Positions 48,613 to 60,207 of a stretch of DNA of 64,000 bases are shown piece by piece. The stretch spans positions 1,123,001-1,187,000 of the forward strand of contig JBAJFG010000384.1 in assembly GCA_037903475.1 (NCBI GenBank), read 5' to 3'. Made by a program: the position numbers and the translations under genes. Position 1 is the first letter of the stretch, and each line of letters opens with the position of its first letter. Source of the stretch: Ancylostoma caninum. Its lineage: Eukaryota > Nematoda > Chromadorea > Rhabditida > Ancylostomatidae. Under the pieces are notes generated by a model. The model did not search any database. It saw nothing but the letters and a program-made list of their open reading frames with translations, and was not told the origin of the DNA.

Positions 48613-48876
48613 CCAATTTGGCTTGTTCAACACGTGGATGGTGATAAGACGTGTTTCAGAGGAAAATTCCACTCCAAAAGACATGAGTTTGATTTCGATC
48701 TACTTTCACGCGGAGAACTAATCTGACCAAGTTTGACTATGAATGTCGCGGTAAATGCGCGAGTTATTTACAGGGATATTCTGATAATTGACCCAAAAAC
48801 CACTTGTCTTGAACCATTACATCAGTTGCGCGTACGCATACATATATGAGTATTTATTTAACTTCTTCACTGAAGG

Positions 48877-51014
48877 ATGATGTTGCTTAACGCAAAGAGG
48901 TTATCGCAAAGAGGGGATCTAGGCCCATGTTTCGCACCTGCTCAATCAATAGGGCCTATGGTCGCGCGAAAGATCGTGAGCAGCCTTCACTTCGTACATG
49001 ACCGCCTCAGATATAGAGCAAAGCGCGAACAGCAAGAACAATGTGGGCAAAACGTCGCGGAACCAACTTTACCTGCTATACCTTTTCCCTCATCGTTCTT
49101 CAGACCCCAAGAACCCAAACCTGCGGTGGACACAAAGTTCAGGTTGTTTGCTACATCGGTGTTCGCCATTTTGCAGCGTCATGCCCAAAAACGTCAATTA
49201 AACAATCTCACACCTACGCAAAGGCGCGGCCTGAAGGAACTACGTGATCTTTCATCTCTTGGGGAGATCAGAGTTTCGGTCAGCGACAAGGGAGGGGATT
49301 TCGTGGTGATACCACATGAATTGGACGTGAACATAACTAAAGCCCATCTGGAGGATGACACGTTGTACCGCCCATCCTCGGCCAAGGAATTTACTAAACA
49401 ATACCGGCGCCTTAATAAAGTGTGGATTGAGATAGGGAAAACAGCAGGGGTTTCTAAAACAACTATTGCTCGCCTTAAGCACGACCACCCCACCTGCCCT
49501 GTTCTTTACGTCCTAATAAAAACCCATAAACTGACCGGTGCCACCTTTACCTCCGGGGACCCGCGAAACTTCAAAGTTAGGCCTACAATAAGTAGCGTTG
49601 GAGGTCCCACCGACAAAATATCCTGGTTGCTCAGCATAATAGTCACACAGTTGCTAAAACATGTTACAGCGCATCTTTCCAACACCAACATGTTCTTAGA
49701 GCACCTGCGCAATGCACGTTTCGAACGAGAGTGCGTGATAGAGTCATTCGATGTCACCTCTCAATACACCAATGTTTCCAATAGCGCCGCGTTGCAAGCA
49801 GTATTCGAGCTTCTTACAGAACATCAAGGGTCGGTTAACATGTTTGGGTTTTCAGTTGGGCAGGTCATGACGCTTGTCAGTGAGTGCTTAAACTGCAACG
49901 TTTTTCGCTGGGCTGGACAATACTACCGACAGGTTAGAGGGTTAGCTATGGGGCAAAGACTAGCACCCTCCTTAGCCATAGCATTCACGTCCAGGGTGGA
50001 GAGCCCTGTGTTAGAGCGCAAACCTACCCTTTACTGTCGCTACATAGACGATTGCTGCATTGTATGTCCTACGCATGCAGAAATGGACACATGCTTCAAT
50101 CTTCTAAACCAACAATCACAGTATATTAAATTCACCAGGGAAAAACCCACAGAAAACTGGCTGCCTTTCTTAAATGTACAGGTGTATTTATCCAAAGGCG
50201 AGTGGAAAACTAAGTGGTATCGCAAGCCCAGTAACAAAAACATCTTGGTTCATTACCGTTCTGCGCACCCCTGGAAAACTAAGAAAGCCGTCATAACCAA
50301 CATGTTTACGACAGCTCAAAACGCAGCATCAGATGTCCAATAACGTATGGTTTCAGTTAACCTGGCCCGGCAGGTTGCGCAATCCAATGGTTACCCTTGC
50401 AGCACTTACCCACAGCGCCATCATCGACTCGAGCAGCGAGAGCCTTTGCATAGGGATGACAGCGCCAAGATCCCCTTTTGCCTCCCGTTCATCACAGACG
50501 AGATAGACAACTAGGTGCGCACATGCTTACGCAGGGTGGGACTTCAAGACTCTGTTCGAGTTGTAGATATCCCACCTAGAACCCTCAAAGAGCGCCTAGT
50601 GCAAAACCGGGCTTACGATCGCTTTTCCGAAACACCAAACTGTGTATTTGTTGTTCAGGCAGGGAAGGAGACTGTGCTGCCTCGGGAGTAATTTACTTTA
50701 TAACTTGTAGTACTTGTGGGGAGCAGTATATTGGGGAAACTGGGCGCCCATTGTTTGTCCGTATCAAAGAACATCTAGAGGGTCTCAATAAATCCAAACT
50801 TTCCACGCCACTAGGAACTCACCGTGTATTACGTCACAACAATGCTCTGTTTGAGGTAAAGGTCACGATCTTGTCGCGCGAACCCGAAATTCTGGCTCGC
50901 AAAACGTTGGAAGCATTTTGGATTACTTCCAAAAACCCAAAAATGAACAGAAAGGAGGAGTACATTGCTATAACAAATGAGCTCGCGCTTTACCAGAACC
51001 TATGCGGGTTTTGA
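48877..51014 (+). pseudogene. Penelope-like reverse transcriptase-GIY-YIG endonuclease, broken
   Basis: RT blocks in order: VSVSDKGGDFVVIP, LYVLIKTHKLTG with VRPTISSVGGPTDKISWLL, VIESFDVTSQYTNVS, RQVRGLAMGQRLAPSLAIAF, YCRYIDDCCIV (catalytic Asp pair intact), NWLPFLNVQVY and WYRKPSNKNILVHYRSAHP. The linker and endonuclease follow: LCICCSGREGDC, GVIYFITCSTCGEQYIGETG and RPLFVRIKEH, with both GIY-like and YIG signatures present. Breaks: in-frame TAA at 50341, TAG at 50512, and a frameshift near 50620 just before the cysteine motif. Apart from these three lesions the frame is open over about 700 codons, so inactivation looks recent. Confidence 0.9.
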
Positions 51015-51236
51015 CCTACGTTGGCGGGTCTGTAAGGCAATTAAATACCTTAAGCGGCGCACTTTTATCACTAGGTGGTCCGTTATTCCATCGGCATTGC
51101 GGCTGTCAAGGTGAGCATCACGGTTACCTTCTTCTGTGGTATTGTTCTGTTCCTATCCCGCTTGTTGGATTAGGTCCTGTTGATGTGATGAGGTGTTTGA
51201 GGGGTAAATCATACTTGTCTTTGACTTTTCCAGGCT

Positions 51237-51260
51237 CTGACGAAGGCGACTGCGCCGAAA
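51237..51260 (+). ncRNA. Hammerhead-like core in Penelope 3' tail
   Basis: ctgacga, stem ggcg-actg-cgcc, gaaa, followed by cgttagcc. Conserved boxes fit CUGANGA...GAAA. Flanking helices not proven by eye. Confidence 0.45.
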
Positions 51261-51304
51261 CGTTAGCCGTTCAATAAAAAGATCAATACAAATCTTGGCC
51301 TCTG

Positions 51305-52280
51305 CTCAAATAGACCACAAAACACGGACTGACTATGCCAAGGTTCAGAGAAAGTCGAACATTTATTCTGCAAAGAGGTTACATTTTTCATCCAGCAAAA
51401 GGCGTTCTAATCGTTTCTGGTCATTTCGTACTATATCATATTATTAACATGAGATTAGTAGCAACGAGATTGGCAGGGCTTTGGCAAGTGAGTGAGGTGA
51501 ATGAAAAATGAAGTGCACAAGTGAATTAACAAGACACCAAGTGTGTGCATGATGTAAATGATTACATGAAACTACTAAGTATGTAAATAAAATCTTCGTC
51601 ACTAGGTGGTTTCATACGCTTTTTTCCTGCTTCTGCTTGCGGCGAAACTGCACTTGTTTCCTCCGAAAAGGATCTTTCCTGCTCTTCCGGTATAATCGCA
51701 CACAGTATCCCTGCACAGTGTGCAACTTCGCAAATCTAGCCGCTCAAAATGTGCTTTTCGATCTGCCATATCACGTCGCGTTTACTGCACCAAAACATTC
51801 GCGTCCGTCGTAGTCCGCGCAATACGAGTGGTTTCTTGGTGACCGATCACCTGGCGGGCATGATTAGATAACGAAAAGATACCATTTCTATACAACACTG
51901 TCTATATACGTAAAACAGATGAGTACCTTTTGAGTTGGTTCAGTCGTCTATGTTGTCGCCTGGAATTCTCATTTAGGATTCCTCTGATGGATGTTGGAAT
52001 AAGCTTTCATATTTCCTGGTAGCCACATTTCTCAGACATGGGGATGGACTCCAAATGTGTCTGAGAAATGAGCAATTAAGCACATGAGCTATTCGTGTTT
52101 CCGGGTGAATTTTTAAAAAAGTTCACGAGATTCCGCTATCAAAATATAAGTACTGGCTAGCAGTCATCTTCCTGTACACGAGCATATGTGCTGTTTTGCT
52201 ACCAACTGCGACTCTCTACAGAAAGCACTTCCATGTAGGCCAAAACTGCTACTTTCTTGGACAAATCTTTCCGATATGTT
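51305..52280. other. No recognisable feature
   Basis: AT-rich sequence; a local inverted pair catttctcagacatggggat / ccaaatgtctgagaaatg lies at 52027-52070. No gene recognised. Confidence 0.4.
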
Positions 52281-52505
52281 TGAAGGTGTAAGGGTGCTGA
52301 ATAGGAGCTATGATATATTTTATCAGACTCCACCGCTGACTCACTTCTTTCAGGGCATGGCCGGCTGAGCAACTCGCCACCAGAGAAAAGCCTTGCCGGC
52401 GAGCGGCCGCTCGCCTCGGTAACCTACCAACCACCTGGCTGTTTGTCTGCCCCGTCCAAGCTCCATCACGTCTGCCTTCCAGGATCCGACCAGCTGCTCA
52501 TATAT
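52281..52505 (+). repeat. 3' fragment of the helicase-bearing element, with inserted MITE
   Basis: gaaggtgtaagggtgctgaa and, after a 115-bp insertion (52311-52425), ctgcccc...cacgtctgccttccagga match 55958-56067 in direct orientation. The short frame FEGVRVLNRS equals the end of the helicase frame at 55.96 kb. Confidence 0.75.
52311..52425. mobile_element. Small foldback MITE (filled site)
   Basis: Absent from the matching position at 55985. An inverted relative lies at 56067-56185 (ccaccgctgactcactt against agtgagtcagcggtgg; gcgagcggccgctcgc in both). Confidence 0.7.
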
Positions 52506-52509
52506 CTAC

Positions 52510-53115
52510 CCATGCATATTCTCATACTGCCTTCTGTGATTTTACTGGTAATAAGGATAAACTGTTATTATCCTACTGTGTCCTGATACAGAAGCATGGG
52601 GAGCAGCTTCCGCTGGCGTGACGCTCACTGGTAGCAGCGACTGGTTCACCCTTCACGAGGACAAAGTCAGGTGGGTCTCTCACATTTTGCCCGGTTGAGT
52701 CGACTTCGAAACTGGCCATTTAGTTGTCGCTCCCCACATAAACCTCGCGCGCTAAGAGACCAGCGTAGTCGTGCTTCTCTCCACAAAGACTACCGTTCCC
52801 CGCTTTGTGCTCTATTTTACGGTACTTCTTTCACAGCTGGAGTGTAAACTTTTTCTTTTTCAAGTTCGCATATGGCACTTCTGCCATGAGCTCCACGGGA
52901 TACGGTACTCTTTGTGTTTTTGTCTCTTTGTTTTGAGTCCCGAGACCCGGCGTGGGTATAAACCGCAGATGAGAAAGCTCCTAGGAGACTGGTTGGTCCG
53001 ACGTCGCAGATAGTTCAGCAGGTCAAAGTTGACAAAGTTTGCATGCATGCAAAAGGTATAAGTTGAGAATTACTGATGAAGTTATGTGAGAAATAGGCAT
53101 TACGTTTTACGAGGA
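52510..53115. other. Unassigned; possibly part of the gypsy-like element
   Basis: Short frames in the same orientation precede the integrase relic (for example WFTLHEDKVRWVSH), but no domain can be named. Confidence 0.35.
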
Positions 53116-53119
53116 GTAG

Positions 53120-54060
53120 TTGAGATATTGATAGGTGATGATAGTAAACGAGAAAAGAGCGCAACAGCAAAATCGTGAGCTTCTTATTCCTGTGTCGAGC
53201 GAGGGCGTTTTTGACAAAGTCTACATTGACCTGACCGGTCCGATACACACTTCAGATTCTAGCAACAAGTATATCGTAACCATGATTGACCACTTTACCA
53301 GGCCGCCCCCTTGCCTGATTGCTGAGCGATTACGATAGCCCAGACGGTCACGACTGAGTGTATACTCAAATTTCGCGCGACGACTCAGCTCATCTCGGAT
53401 AACGCATCCTATTTCAAGGGCGAAGTCATTTCAGAGACAGGGAAATGTTGCGAATAAACCGGTACTTCACGGCACAGTACCACCACGAGGAAAATGGGGC
53501 CTGTGAGCGTGTTTTCACTACATTTCACCCTCTGTTGCGTACTTATATTCACGAAAACCAACTGGATTGGGATAAGTATGTTTCGGCATGCACATTTATG
53601 TACAATACCAACGTACACAGCAGTACCAATAACACGCCCTTATTGCTCTTGTTTGGCAGGGATCCTATTTCAACATAGACCTTCTTATCAAGCATGATCC
53701 TCAGAGTCATCTGCCCAGTGATGACGACAAAGGAGTGTACTTAGAGAATTTGGTCTCCACCATCCATGCGGTCTGGCGATCGGCAGCAGCGTACAACCGC
53801 CGTCAACAACTGCGCTTCAAGCATCAATGCGATCATTTGAGGCCGCTAACCGTCCAGGTCGGTGATCGGGTTTGGCTGCGAGATCTTACTCCTCCACTTG
53901 GGTTGTTTCAGAAACTGCAACCCCTGGCTAGGGCAATTTCGCGTTATATCTGTTGATCCTCCGGCCTAGTGATCACCAGCATTTCCTCGCCGCAGTCGCC
54001 ACCGAAACGCGTGCACATGGATCAGATAAAGAAATGTATCATCCTATCAGGCCCAGTGTT
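53120..54060 (+). pseudogene. Ty3/gypsy-type integrase relic
   Basis: DDE integrase core spread over three frames: KVYIDLTGPIHTSDSSNKYI and IDHFTR (first Asp), LISDNASYFKGE (second Asp), YHHEENGACERVFTTF (Glu), then WDKYVSACTFMYNTNVHSST and LLLLFGRDP. The C-terminal YNRRQQLRFKHQ with VQVGDRVWLRD resembles the GPY/F-type tail. Frameshifts or stops at about 53337, 53455 and 53676. No LTRs or gag/RT recognised nearby. Confidence 0.8.
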
Positions 54061-54358
54061 TACATCACCCTGGCTGCCTGAGCAAGAACAGCTCGCAATC
54101 AGTTTCGCCGCGGCCACTAATGCTGGTATTACGGGACGCCTCTACGACGCAAGTGTGAGCCAGTTGATAATCCTCACCCTGTGTCACATGCCTATAACAC
54201 CCTTCTCAGGTACCGCCGTACTTCCGTCCGACCAGTCGGTCAGATACCAACATACAGTACCCTTTCGTCAACTTCTGTTTCCCAGCCACAAGGCTGTGTT
54301 TTCCTTGACAACAACATAACATAACATCTGTCAGGCGTCTCTGACGCCTTTTCACTTG

Positions 54359-54443
54359 CAGCTTTTTCCTTCACGCTGCCTTTTCATGGTCGCCCCTCAT
54401 GCAGCTGTTTCCTTCACGCTGCCTTTTCATGGTCGCCCCTCAT
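54359..54443. repeat. Two-copy ~43-bp tandem duplication
   Basis: ttccttcacgctgccttttc and atggtcgcccctcatg occur twice, back to back. Confidence 0.85.
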
Positions 54444-54600
54444 GTTTGTCTGTCCATTTCCCAACTACGCCTTTCCGTATAATCGCCTCTCGCTCGTTTA
54501 TTGAACCTTCCTCTCATGTAGCCATTTATAACTAATTACTTTTCACTTTCAGAAAATTTGTGTCAGACCCGCTCGAAGCTCTCTTTGCGCTCAAGCTGTC

Positions 54601-54954
54601 ATGAACGGACCTCTGGATCCGGGACCAGCACCTCTGCCGGACGGTAGTACAGGGAAGTTCTCTGAGAGTCTTGTTTCTTCTCGCCGGGTTCCGGCCGGTT
54701 TCACAACCAGTTCATCTCTTCCTGACGACTCCGCTAAGGACACGTCACAGGCTCCAGCTGTCGCTTCCGATGTTCCCGCGGAGCACATCTCCGCACAGGG
54801 CATCCCCTCATCTGGTGAGGTATCCGCCCTTGATGCTTTGGCATCTGTCACCAGTAACACCGATCCCCATCTTAATTTAGAGGATCGGCACTCGATCTCT
54901 CAGAAGAGGCGCTGCTCGCCTCAGATTCACCGAAACAATTTTATCTCTTGACGC
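54601..54954 (+). other. Ser/Pro-rich ORF, not recognised
   Basis: 116-codon ATG frame (MNGPLDPGPAPLPDGSTG) of low complexity with no family resemblance. The minus frame is also open over much of it, so base composition may explain it. Lies immediately 5' of the helicase relic. Confidence 0.3.
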
Positions 54955-56000
54955 CTACAGGAATCTGGCGACCATACGCTATGTCTCTGACACAGCGGCG
55001 ACCGAAAACATGACGCCAACGCCTGTCGACCTCAACGAGTTCCTCAAGAATCTCGGTGACGACTACGAGATCGAGCACCCCGAGGATATTGAGCTCTGCC
55101 AGGAGTTCAAGGAAGGGTGGAAGTATCTGGGAGAACTTCTCTTCCACCCAGAACGAGCAGTCGAAATATCCGACGGGGACAAAAATGAGTACTTCATTTC
55201 CGGGAAGTCTGTTTCACAGAACCTGCAGAAAATGGTCAACCTTATGTTCCAGCTGCTCCGGCCAAACATCATCTGTGCCACTATAGCATCCCTGCTGAAC
55301 GTGACAGCCAGTGAAGGCATCTTATCGAAGCACATGAATCCCTTTCTGGTACCTATAGGTGACGAAGCGTCATAGATACCGGAACTAGCGATGACGGCAA
55401 TAGCTGTTAGGCTTCCCCGAGTTCGCCACATATACATCGGCGACATTCACCAACTCGAGCCGCATGCTAAGTTGAGTTGCCGAACAGGGTGGCATACGAT
55501 GGGGCTCTGGTAAGTGGCCTAAACCCCGAGCAACGCCAGATGCTCCTCGCAATGGTCAGGTTCCCTGCGCCAGAAACTGCCCTTCGAGCTCGTCGACGAG
55601 CGCCGCCAAAAAGTTACATTTCAATATGTCAGAATCGAAGGCCTGTCATTAGGCGGGGTCGTAAGTAACGGTATTGCTCCTATGAACATCTGTGTTATCA
55701 CATTTTACAGGGAGCAATATCGACGCCTCCAGGACAACGCCGCCGAATTGAGATGGAGTTGACGACCGTCGACTCTGTACAAGGACGTGAAGAGGAGATA
55801 GTTATTCTTCTCACAACCAGGATTGATATCGACTTTGATTCAGCTGAGTTTCTCGATGACTCCCGCCGAATGAACATCGCCATCTCGAGATGCCGCCAAG
55901 GCCAACTCATCCTGAGCCATGCTGAAGCGCTGGAAGGCGTCCGAAGTCGAGTCCTCGAAGGTGTAAGGGTGCTGAATAGGAGCTCCTACCAACAACCTGG
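54955..56000 (+). pseudogene. UPF1-like SF1 helicase C-terminal relic
   Basis: Reads AYRNLATIRYVSD, TPVDLNEFLKNLGDDYE, NIICATIASLL, then motif II GDEAS followed by TAG where Gln is expected (55373-55375), [14 protein letters not shown], motif [30 protein letters not shown], an intron-like gtaagt...tttacag at about 55662-55711, REQYRRLQDNAAELR, motif V ELTTVDSVQGREEE and motif VI RRMNIAISRCRQGQ. Breaks: the nonsense codon in motif II, a frameshift near 55470 and a 1-nt frameshift at about 55750. Walker A and the N-terminal half are absent. Possibly the accessory helicase of a mobile element, since its 3' end is duplicated at 52.3 kb. Confidence 0.8.
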
Positions 56001-56066
56001 CTGTTTGCCTTCCCTGCCCATGCCCCATTACGTCTGCCTTCTAGGATCTCACCAACTGCTGGTCAC

Positions 56067-56185
56067 CGAGGCGAGCGGCCGCTCGCAGGCGCGTCGGAAG
56101 GCTTCTCTCTCGTGCGAGTTTCTCCGCTGGCCACGCCCGGAAAGAAGTGAGTCAGCGGTGGAATCTGATTAAATATACCTTCAAC
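56067..56185. mobile_element. Small foldback MITE, inverted copy
   Basis: Inverted relative of 52311-52425, ending agtgagtcagcggtggaatc followed by tgattaaata. Lies directly after the helicase-element 3' sequence. Confidence 0.65.
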
Positions 56186-56224
56186 TGTACGAAGATCTCT
56201 GAAGGAGAGGATGTTTTTTAGAGT

Positions 56225-56515
56225 TTTACATTCGAAAATATTTTTCGAATAATCGAATATTCGAACTTTCGATTTTTTGGGAACCCCCGAATTTTCGAAT
56301 ATTCGAATTTCCGAATTTTTGCGAACCATCGAATTTTCGAAAATTCGAATTTTCGAATAAACCCGGACCCTCGAATTTTTGAATATTCGAACTTTCGAAT
56401 ATTTCAGGGCCATCGAATTTTCGAATATTCGAATTTTCGAATTTTTTGGGAACCCCGAATTTTCGAATATTCGAACTTTCGAATATTCGAATGTTCGAAT
56501 ATTTATTCGAATAAC
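56225..56515. repeat. TTCGAA satellite, array 1
   Basis: Dense tandem ttcgaatattcgaa motifs broken by short spacers such as gggaacccccg. The motif is self-complementary, so ORFs (FENSNIRKF type) appear on both strands. Confidence 0.9.
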
Positions 56516-56529
56516 ATTCCATTTGGTAA

Positions 56530-57575
56530 AAACATTTTGTACCCATGCATGTAGGCGAACAAGGCGATATGTTTGCCAATCACAACGGGCATGAAACTTT
56601 TCGGGTAGTGAGTTTCATTTGTCGTTTTGGAATTTCTCACAACCTTCTCATGAGTGTAAGCTTGTGCTGCTGTGGAGTTGGTCCCTCATCCGTTTTAGAA
56701 TTGCAACTGGTTGAAATTTCTAAGCTTAAGAACGCTTATCTCACTTGAGGTCTGTAACAATCATTAAAGGATCGTAAAGTGAATGAAACCCTTCGAACGT
56801 GAGAAGGCTTCCGCTTCAATATCTCTATGTTGTAGTTTAACAAAACGAGCCATGGTAGTGAATGTAGAGGTAGAGGTTTTGACGCGGTAAAAATAATGTT
56901 GGGTACAGTGGTTTAGTTACCCTGCTCATGAATGAGTTTCCAGCTATCAACAAAAAAGCGTCAGCGACATAAAAAAACACTGCGTGTTATCCCGTTCCTC
57001 ATTATTACTTCTGTTTATTGGGTCCAATTGCATTCTTGTACGTTGAATGTCAAAACCAACGGAACTTCTATAACAAGAAGTCGGAGTATGTTTGGGCAGA
57101 AAGGTTAATAAGAGGATCTCAAGATTTTGTGTGAGCTTCGAATTCCATTACTGACGGTTATGCACTTAGAAAGAGTTTAAACGAAGCAGTAGTCGGAAAT
57201 CAGCTAAATATAAGGAGGAATGCTGTGTAAAAGTTATTATTGTTGTTTGCAGTTCACTTACATAGTTCTGGAGGAAAGGCTTGAACAATTGGAAGTTCAT
57301 TTGAAACTGCTGGTTTCTCAAGTGTCTAGAAAAGTACATAGGTAGGTTTTACCGGAGAGATCATCGTCGCCAATGTCGTATACCTTATAGGATTGCAGTT
57401 TCAAAGCTTTCAAATGCAGTTGGTTGCAGTTGCAGACTTTCGAATGCGTGCAAAGATATGAGCAGGTTTTTGGGAAAACTGAGATTGAAATAAGAAATTG
57501 GACTAGAGTTTCAATGGGAATGGTTCTTCATCGAGAAAATGGAACTGAAATAACAGTTGCTAAGCAAAATAATTG
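56530..57575. other. Interval between the two TTCGAA arrays
   Basis: AT-rich; no coding or structural feature recognised. Confidence 0.4.
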
Positions 57576-57577
57576 CA

Positions 57578-57765
57578 AATATTCGAATTTTCGGCCTAAA
57601 ATTTTCGAATATTCGAACTTTCGAATGTTGCAGGGCCATCGAATTTTCGAATATTCGAATTTTTTGGGGCCACCGAATTTTCGAATATTCGAACTTTCGA
57701 ATTTTTCGGAACCTCCAAATTTTCGAATATTCGAACATTCGAATAAATATTCGAATTTTATTCGA
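57578..57765. repeat. TTCGAA satellite, array 2
   Basis: Same motif family as 56225-56515, including the spacer cagggccatcgaatttt. Both arrays end in a similar ttcgaata...ggtaaaa / ggtcaaaa segment. It abuts the point where the Helitron coding similarity stops. Confidence 0.9.
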
Positions 57766-57769
57766 TTCG

Positions 57770-60085
57770 GTCAAAACTCTAATGTTTTTCCTATGCAATA
57801 GCAGAAGTCGTAGGCTAAATCTTTCCATATCCCTTGCAGTAGCTGTGTACATCCTACCAATTTGACGAGTTCCGCTTTCCCAATCTTCCACTTCCTGGTT
57901 TGTTGCACAAAGGTGAAGAATTCGGGTATCTAATAGTAGAGAGTTCGTGGATCGATCCCTCCTTGCAAATCTACTCCGTCCCATTCCCTTTGTTCATATT
58001 CCAAATTCAGTTTGAACCATGCCGTCAATGCGGTGTCTCTATGAGCAGCTGCAGACAGTGCTTCTTGTTCCTGGCCGGCCAAAAATGTAACGAACTGGTA
58101 ATCTGGAAGATGTACTTGCAGCCGTTATACGGTGTCGGACTTCAATTTACATTCATACATGAAAATATGGTGAATAGCTTCAGATGCGCAGACGTAGCGA
58201 GCGTCGAGGTATGCCAGGATTTTGTTCAGTTGGCCACTGACATTCTCTTGTAGCAATCGCAGAGAGGTCTTCTGTAGACGTACTTGTACAGATACTTAAC
58301 TATTTGAATGTGTGCACACACTTCCACGTTGATGCGTACATTGAGTAGAAGCAGGAGGAAACGGTTGTAGGGCACTACGTGTTGGTTGGTGAAGGTTTTA
58401 CCACCTATTATTACCGTACTTTCACTGTTCAGTCGTCTATATTTTGGGTAGCCGTCGACATCTACATTGGTCGTTTCCCGAAAGTCTTTCGGGAATCTCT
58501 TGGAACACCTTCAGTTGACCATACAGGGAGCCCGGCGATCTGTTGCGCCGCATCGTCTGTGGATTATATTTCTAATCACTATATCGAAGAGCCGGTTATT
58601 CTCGTTTGGATCCAGCAAAAAAGCTTGAATCGCGGAATCAACCTGTTCGACACTCCTCGGGTTTCCATCTGCGGACATAAAAAGAAGCATGTGGCAGTGA
58701 GGCAGTCCGCGCTTCTGCCATTCCATAACAGCGACGTGAGCGACAACACGATCAAGGATGTGCTTTTTGAGCAAATAATCCTGTAGAACTTCCAGTTTTC
58801 TGTGGAATACACGAGAAACTAAGTCGGGGCGATCCGGCGAATTTTGTCCACTATATAGGTTCTCTGTAATTTTTCTCCGTTTGGGATTGCACGTGAAGAT
58901 AAGGAAGTAGTCAGATTTCCCGTACTTTGCAACGATCGCCATAGCGTCCTGGTAAGACTGATGCATAGCACGAGGCCCTCCTTGAAGGCATGACGACAGA
59001 GTAATACGTTGTCCGGGTGGTCCATCGGTTGTGTCGCCGCTAAGATGATCCATAAGTCCACGACAATCCGGAGTTTCTTCTGATGTGTTTTTGTGTAGTT
59101 GAGACGGTTCTGCTCAATTTCTACGTACGCATCCACAACAAACTGTTGCAGAAGTTTTCCAGCGTAATGTAATGGATTGAAGGATTCTCGTATGGCCAGG
59201 AGGTTTGAATAAGATTCTCTCTGTGTAATCCTCGACCTCGTTCTCTGGCTGGGATTCTTCATAAGATGATCATGCCAGCCTAACCTTCCTCTAGGAAAAA
59301 GCAATGGGTAAGACATAGGATCACAACATCCATCGATGTCACGAATGTGCTGAAAGCCTCTTGTCTTGTGATGAATTGATAAGGCTATTGTTGCAGGCAC
59401 ATCATCATCCTCTCCGACAAAAACTACGGCAACTTCGTTTGCAGCAGGAATATTATACCGATGGCGGTCGAGATTCTCTGGCACATCAAATATCATTCTA
59501 ATAGTGGGTGTCGGCAGTTCTTCTCTTCTGGCTTGTTCTTTTTCCTGTCGAACTACATCTCCCATCATTCTGAAGGACTGCGCATAGAGGTTGTTGCCAT
59601 GAAAACATGTTGTCAAACGCTGTATCACAGATGCGCCGCAGTCGACGTTTGCGTTGTCTCCGATCCTCTCAGCAGCTACATCCGTCGTGTCCAGCTTGTA
59701 TATCTGACGAAAACGTGGGCGTATCCCTTGTCTAGGAGTCAAAGGTCCGGCATAGTGGTAGATATGCCTGTGAATTCTGGAACTGTACGGCCTCTTCCTC
59801 TTGGAGCGTAGACTTGCTCACCCGTGGAGGCCATCGCTATTGCGCTATTGTGCGACCTAATATGTTGACGAAAGTTCCTGCTGGAATCATCAAACTCAAC
59901 GAGCAAGGAGCGCAAGATTCCAGGAAAGTCCGAGAAGTAGTTTAGTGTGATGTTGCCGAAATTGCAGCAGATGTTGAAGCGTCCGTTGACTTTGTTTGCC
60001 TCGTGATTGAAGAAGGGCGCACTACAGTGGTCACATTTAACATTGAAAGGTCCCAAGTAGTTCTCCTCCGGTTCAGCCATACTCG
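57770..60085 (-). pseudogene. Helitron RepHel N-terminal region, decayed
   Basis: Minus strand, in order: zinc-finger-like NVKCDHCSAPFFNHEANK with FNICCNFG (60080 down), TPRQGIRPRFRQIYKLDTTD, VPENLDRHRYNIP, DPMSYPLLFPRGRLGWH, ITQRESYSNLLAIRESFNPL, QQFVVDAYVEIEQNRLNY, GLMDHLSGDTTDG, QSYQDAMAIVAKYGKSDYF, the HUH-type block QKRGLPHCHMLLFM, KRFPKDFRETTNVDVDGYPK, VVPYNRFLLLLNVRINVEVC, RLQVHLPDYQFVTFLAGQEQ, DTALTAWFKLN and GRMYTATARDMERFSLRLLL. This is the Helitron rolling-circle replication initiator. Frameshifts at about 59740 and 59055 and stops near 58511 and 58250. The PIF1-type helicase half is missing; similarity ends at the TTCGAA array. Confidence 0.88.
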
Positions 60086-60207
60086 CTGCAATACCTAGGC
60101 CACTAGATGTTGGTCTCGGTAGACGTCTCGGTGGCTCACGTATTCGTCGTCTTATGGGCGGTGTTCTTCGAGTATTCTCCTAAAAGTGGTTATTAATATT
60201 GTAGATC

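Larger units (their letters stand above)
48877..51300 (+). mobile_element. Penelope-like element, nearly full length
   Basis: Covers the coding remnant 48877-51014 and a 3' tail with ggctctgacgaaggcgactg, a GAAA box and aataaa at about 51282. The tail is structurally like the terminal repeats of the element at 24.6-26.2 kb. The left border is not visible. Confidence 0.75.
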
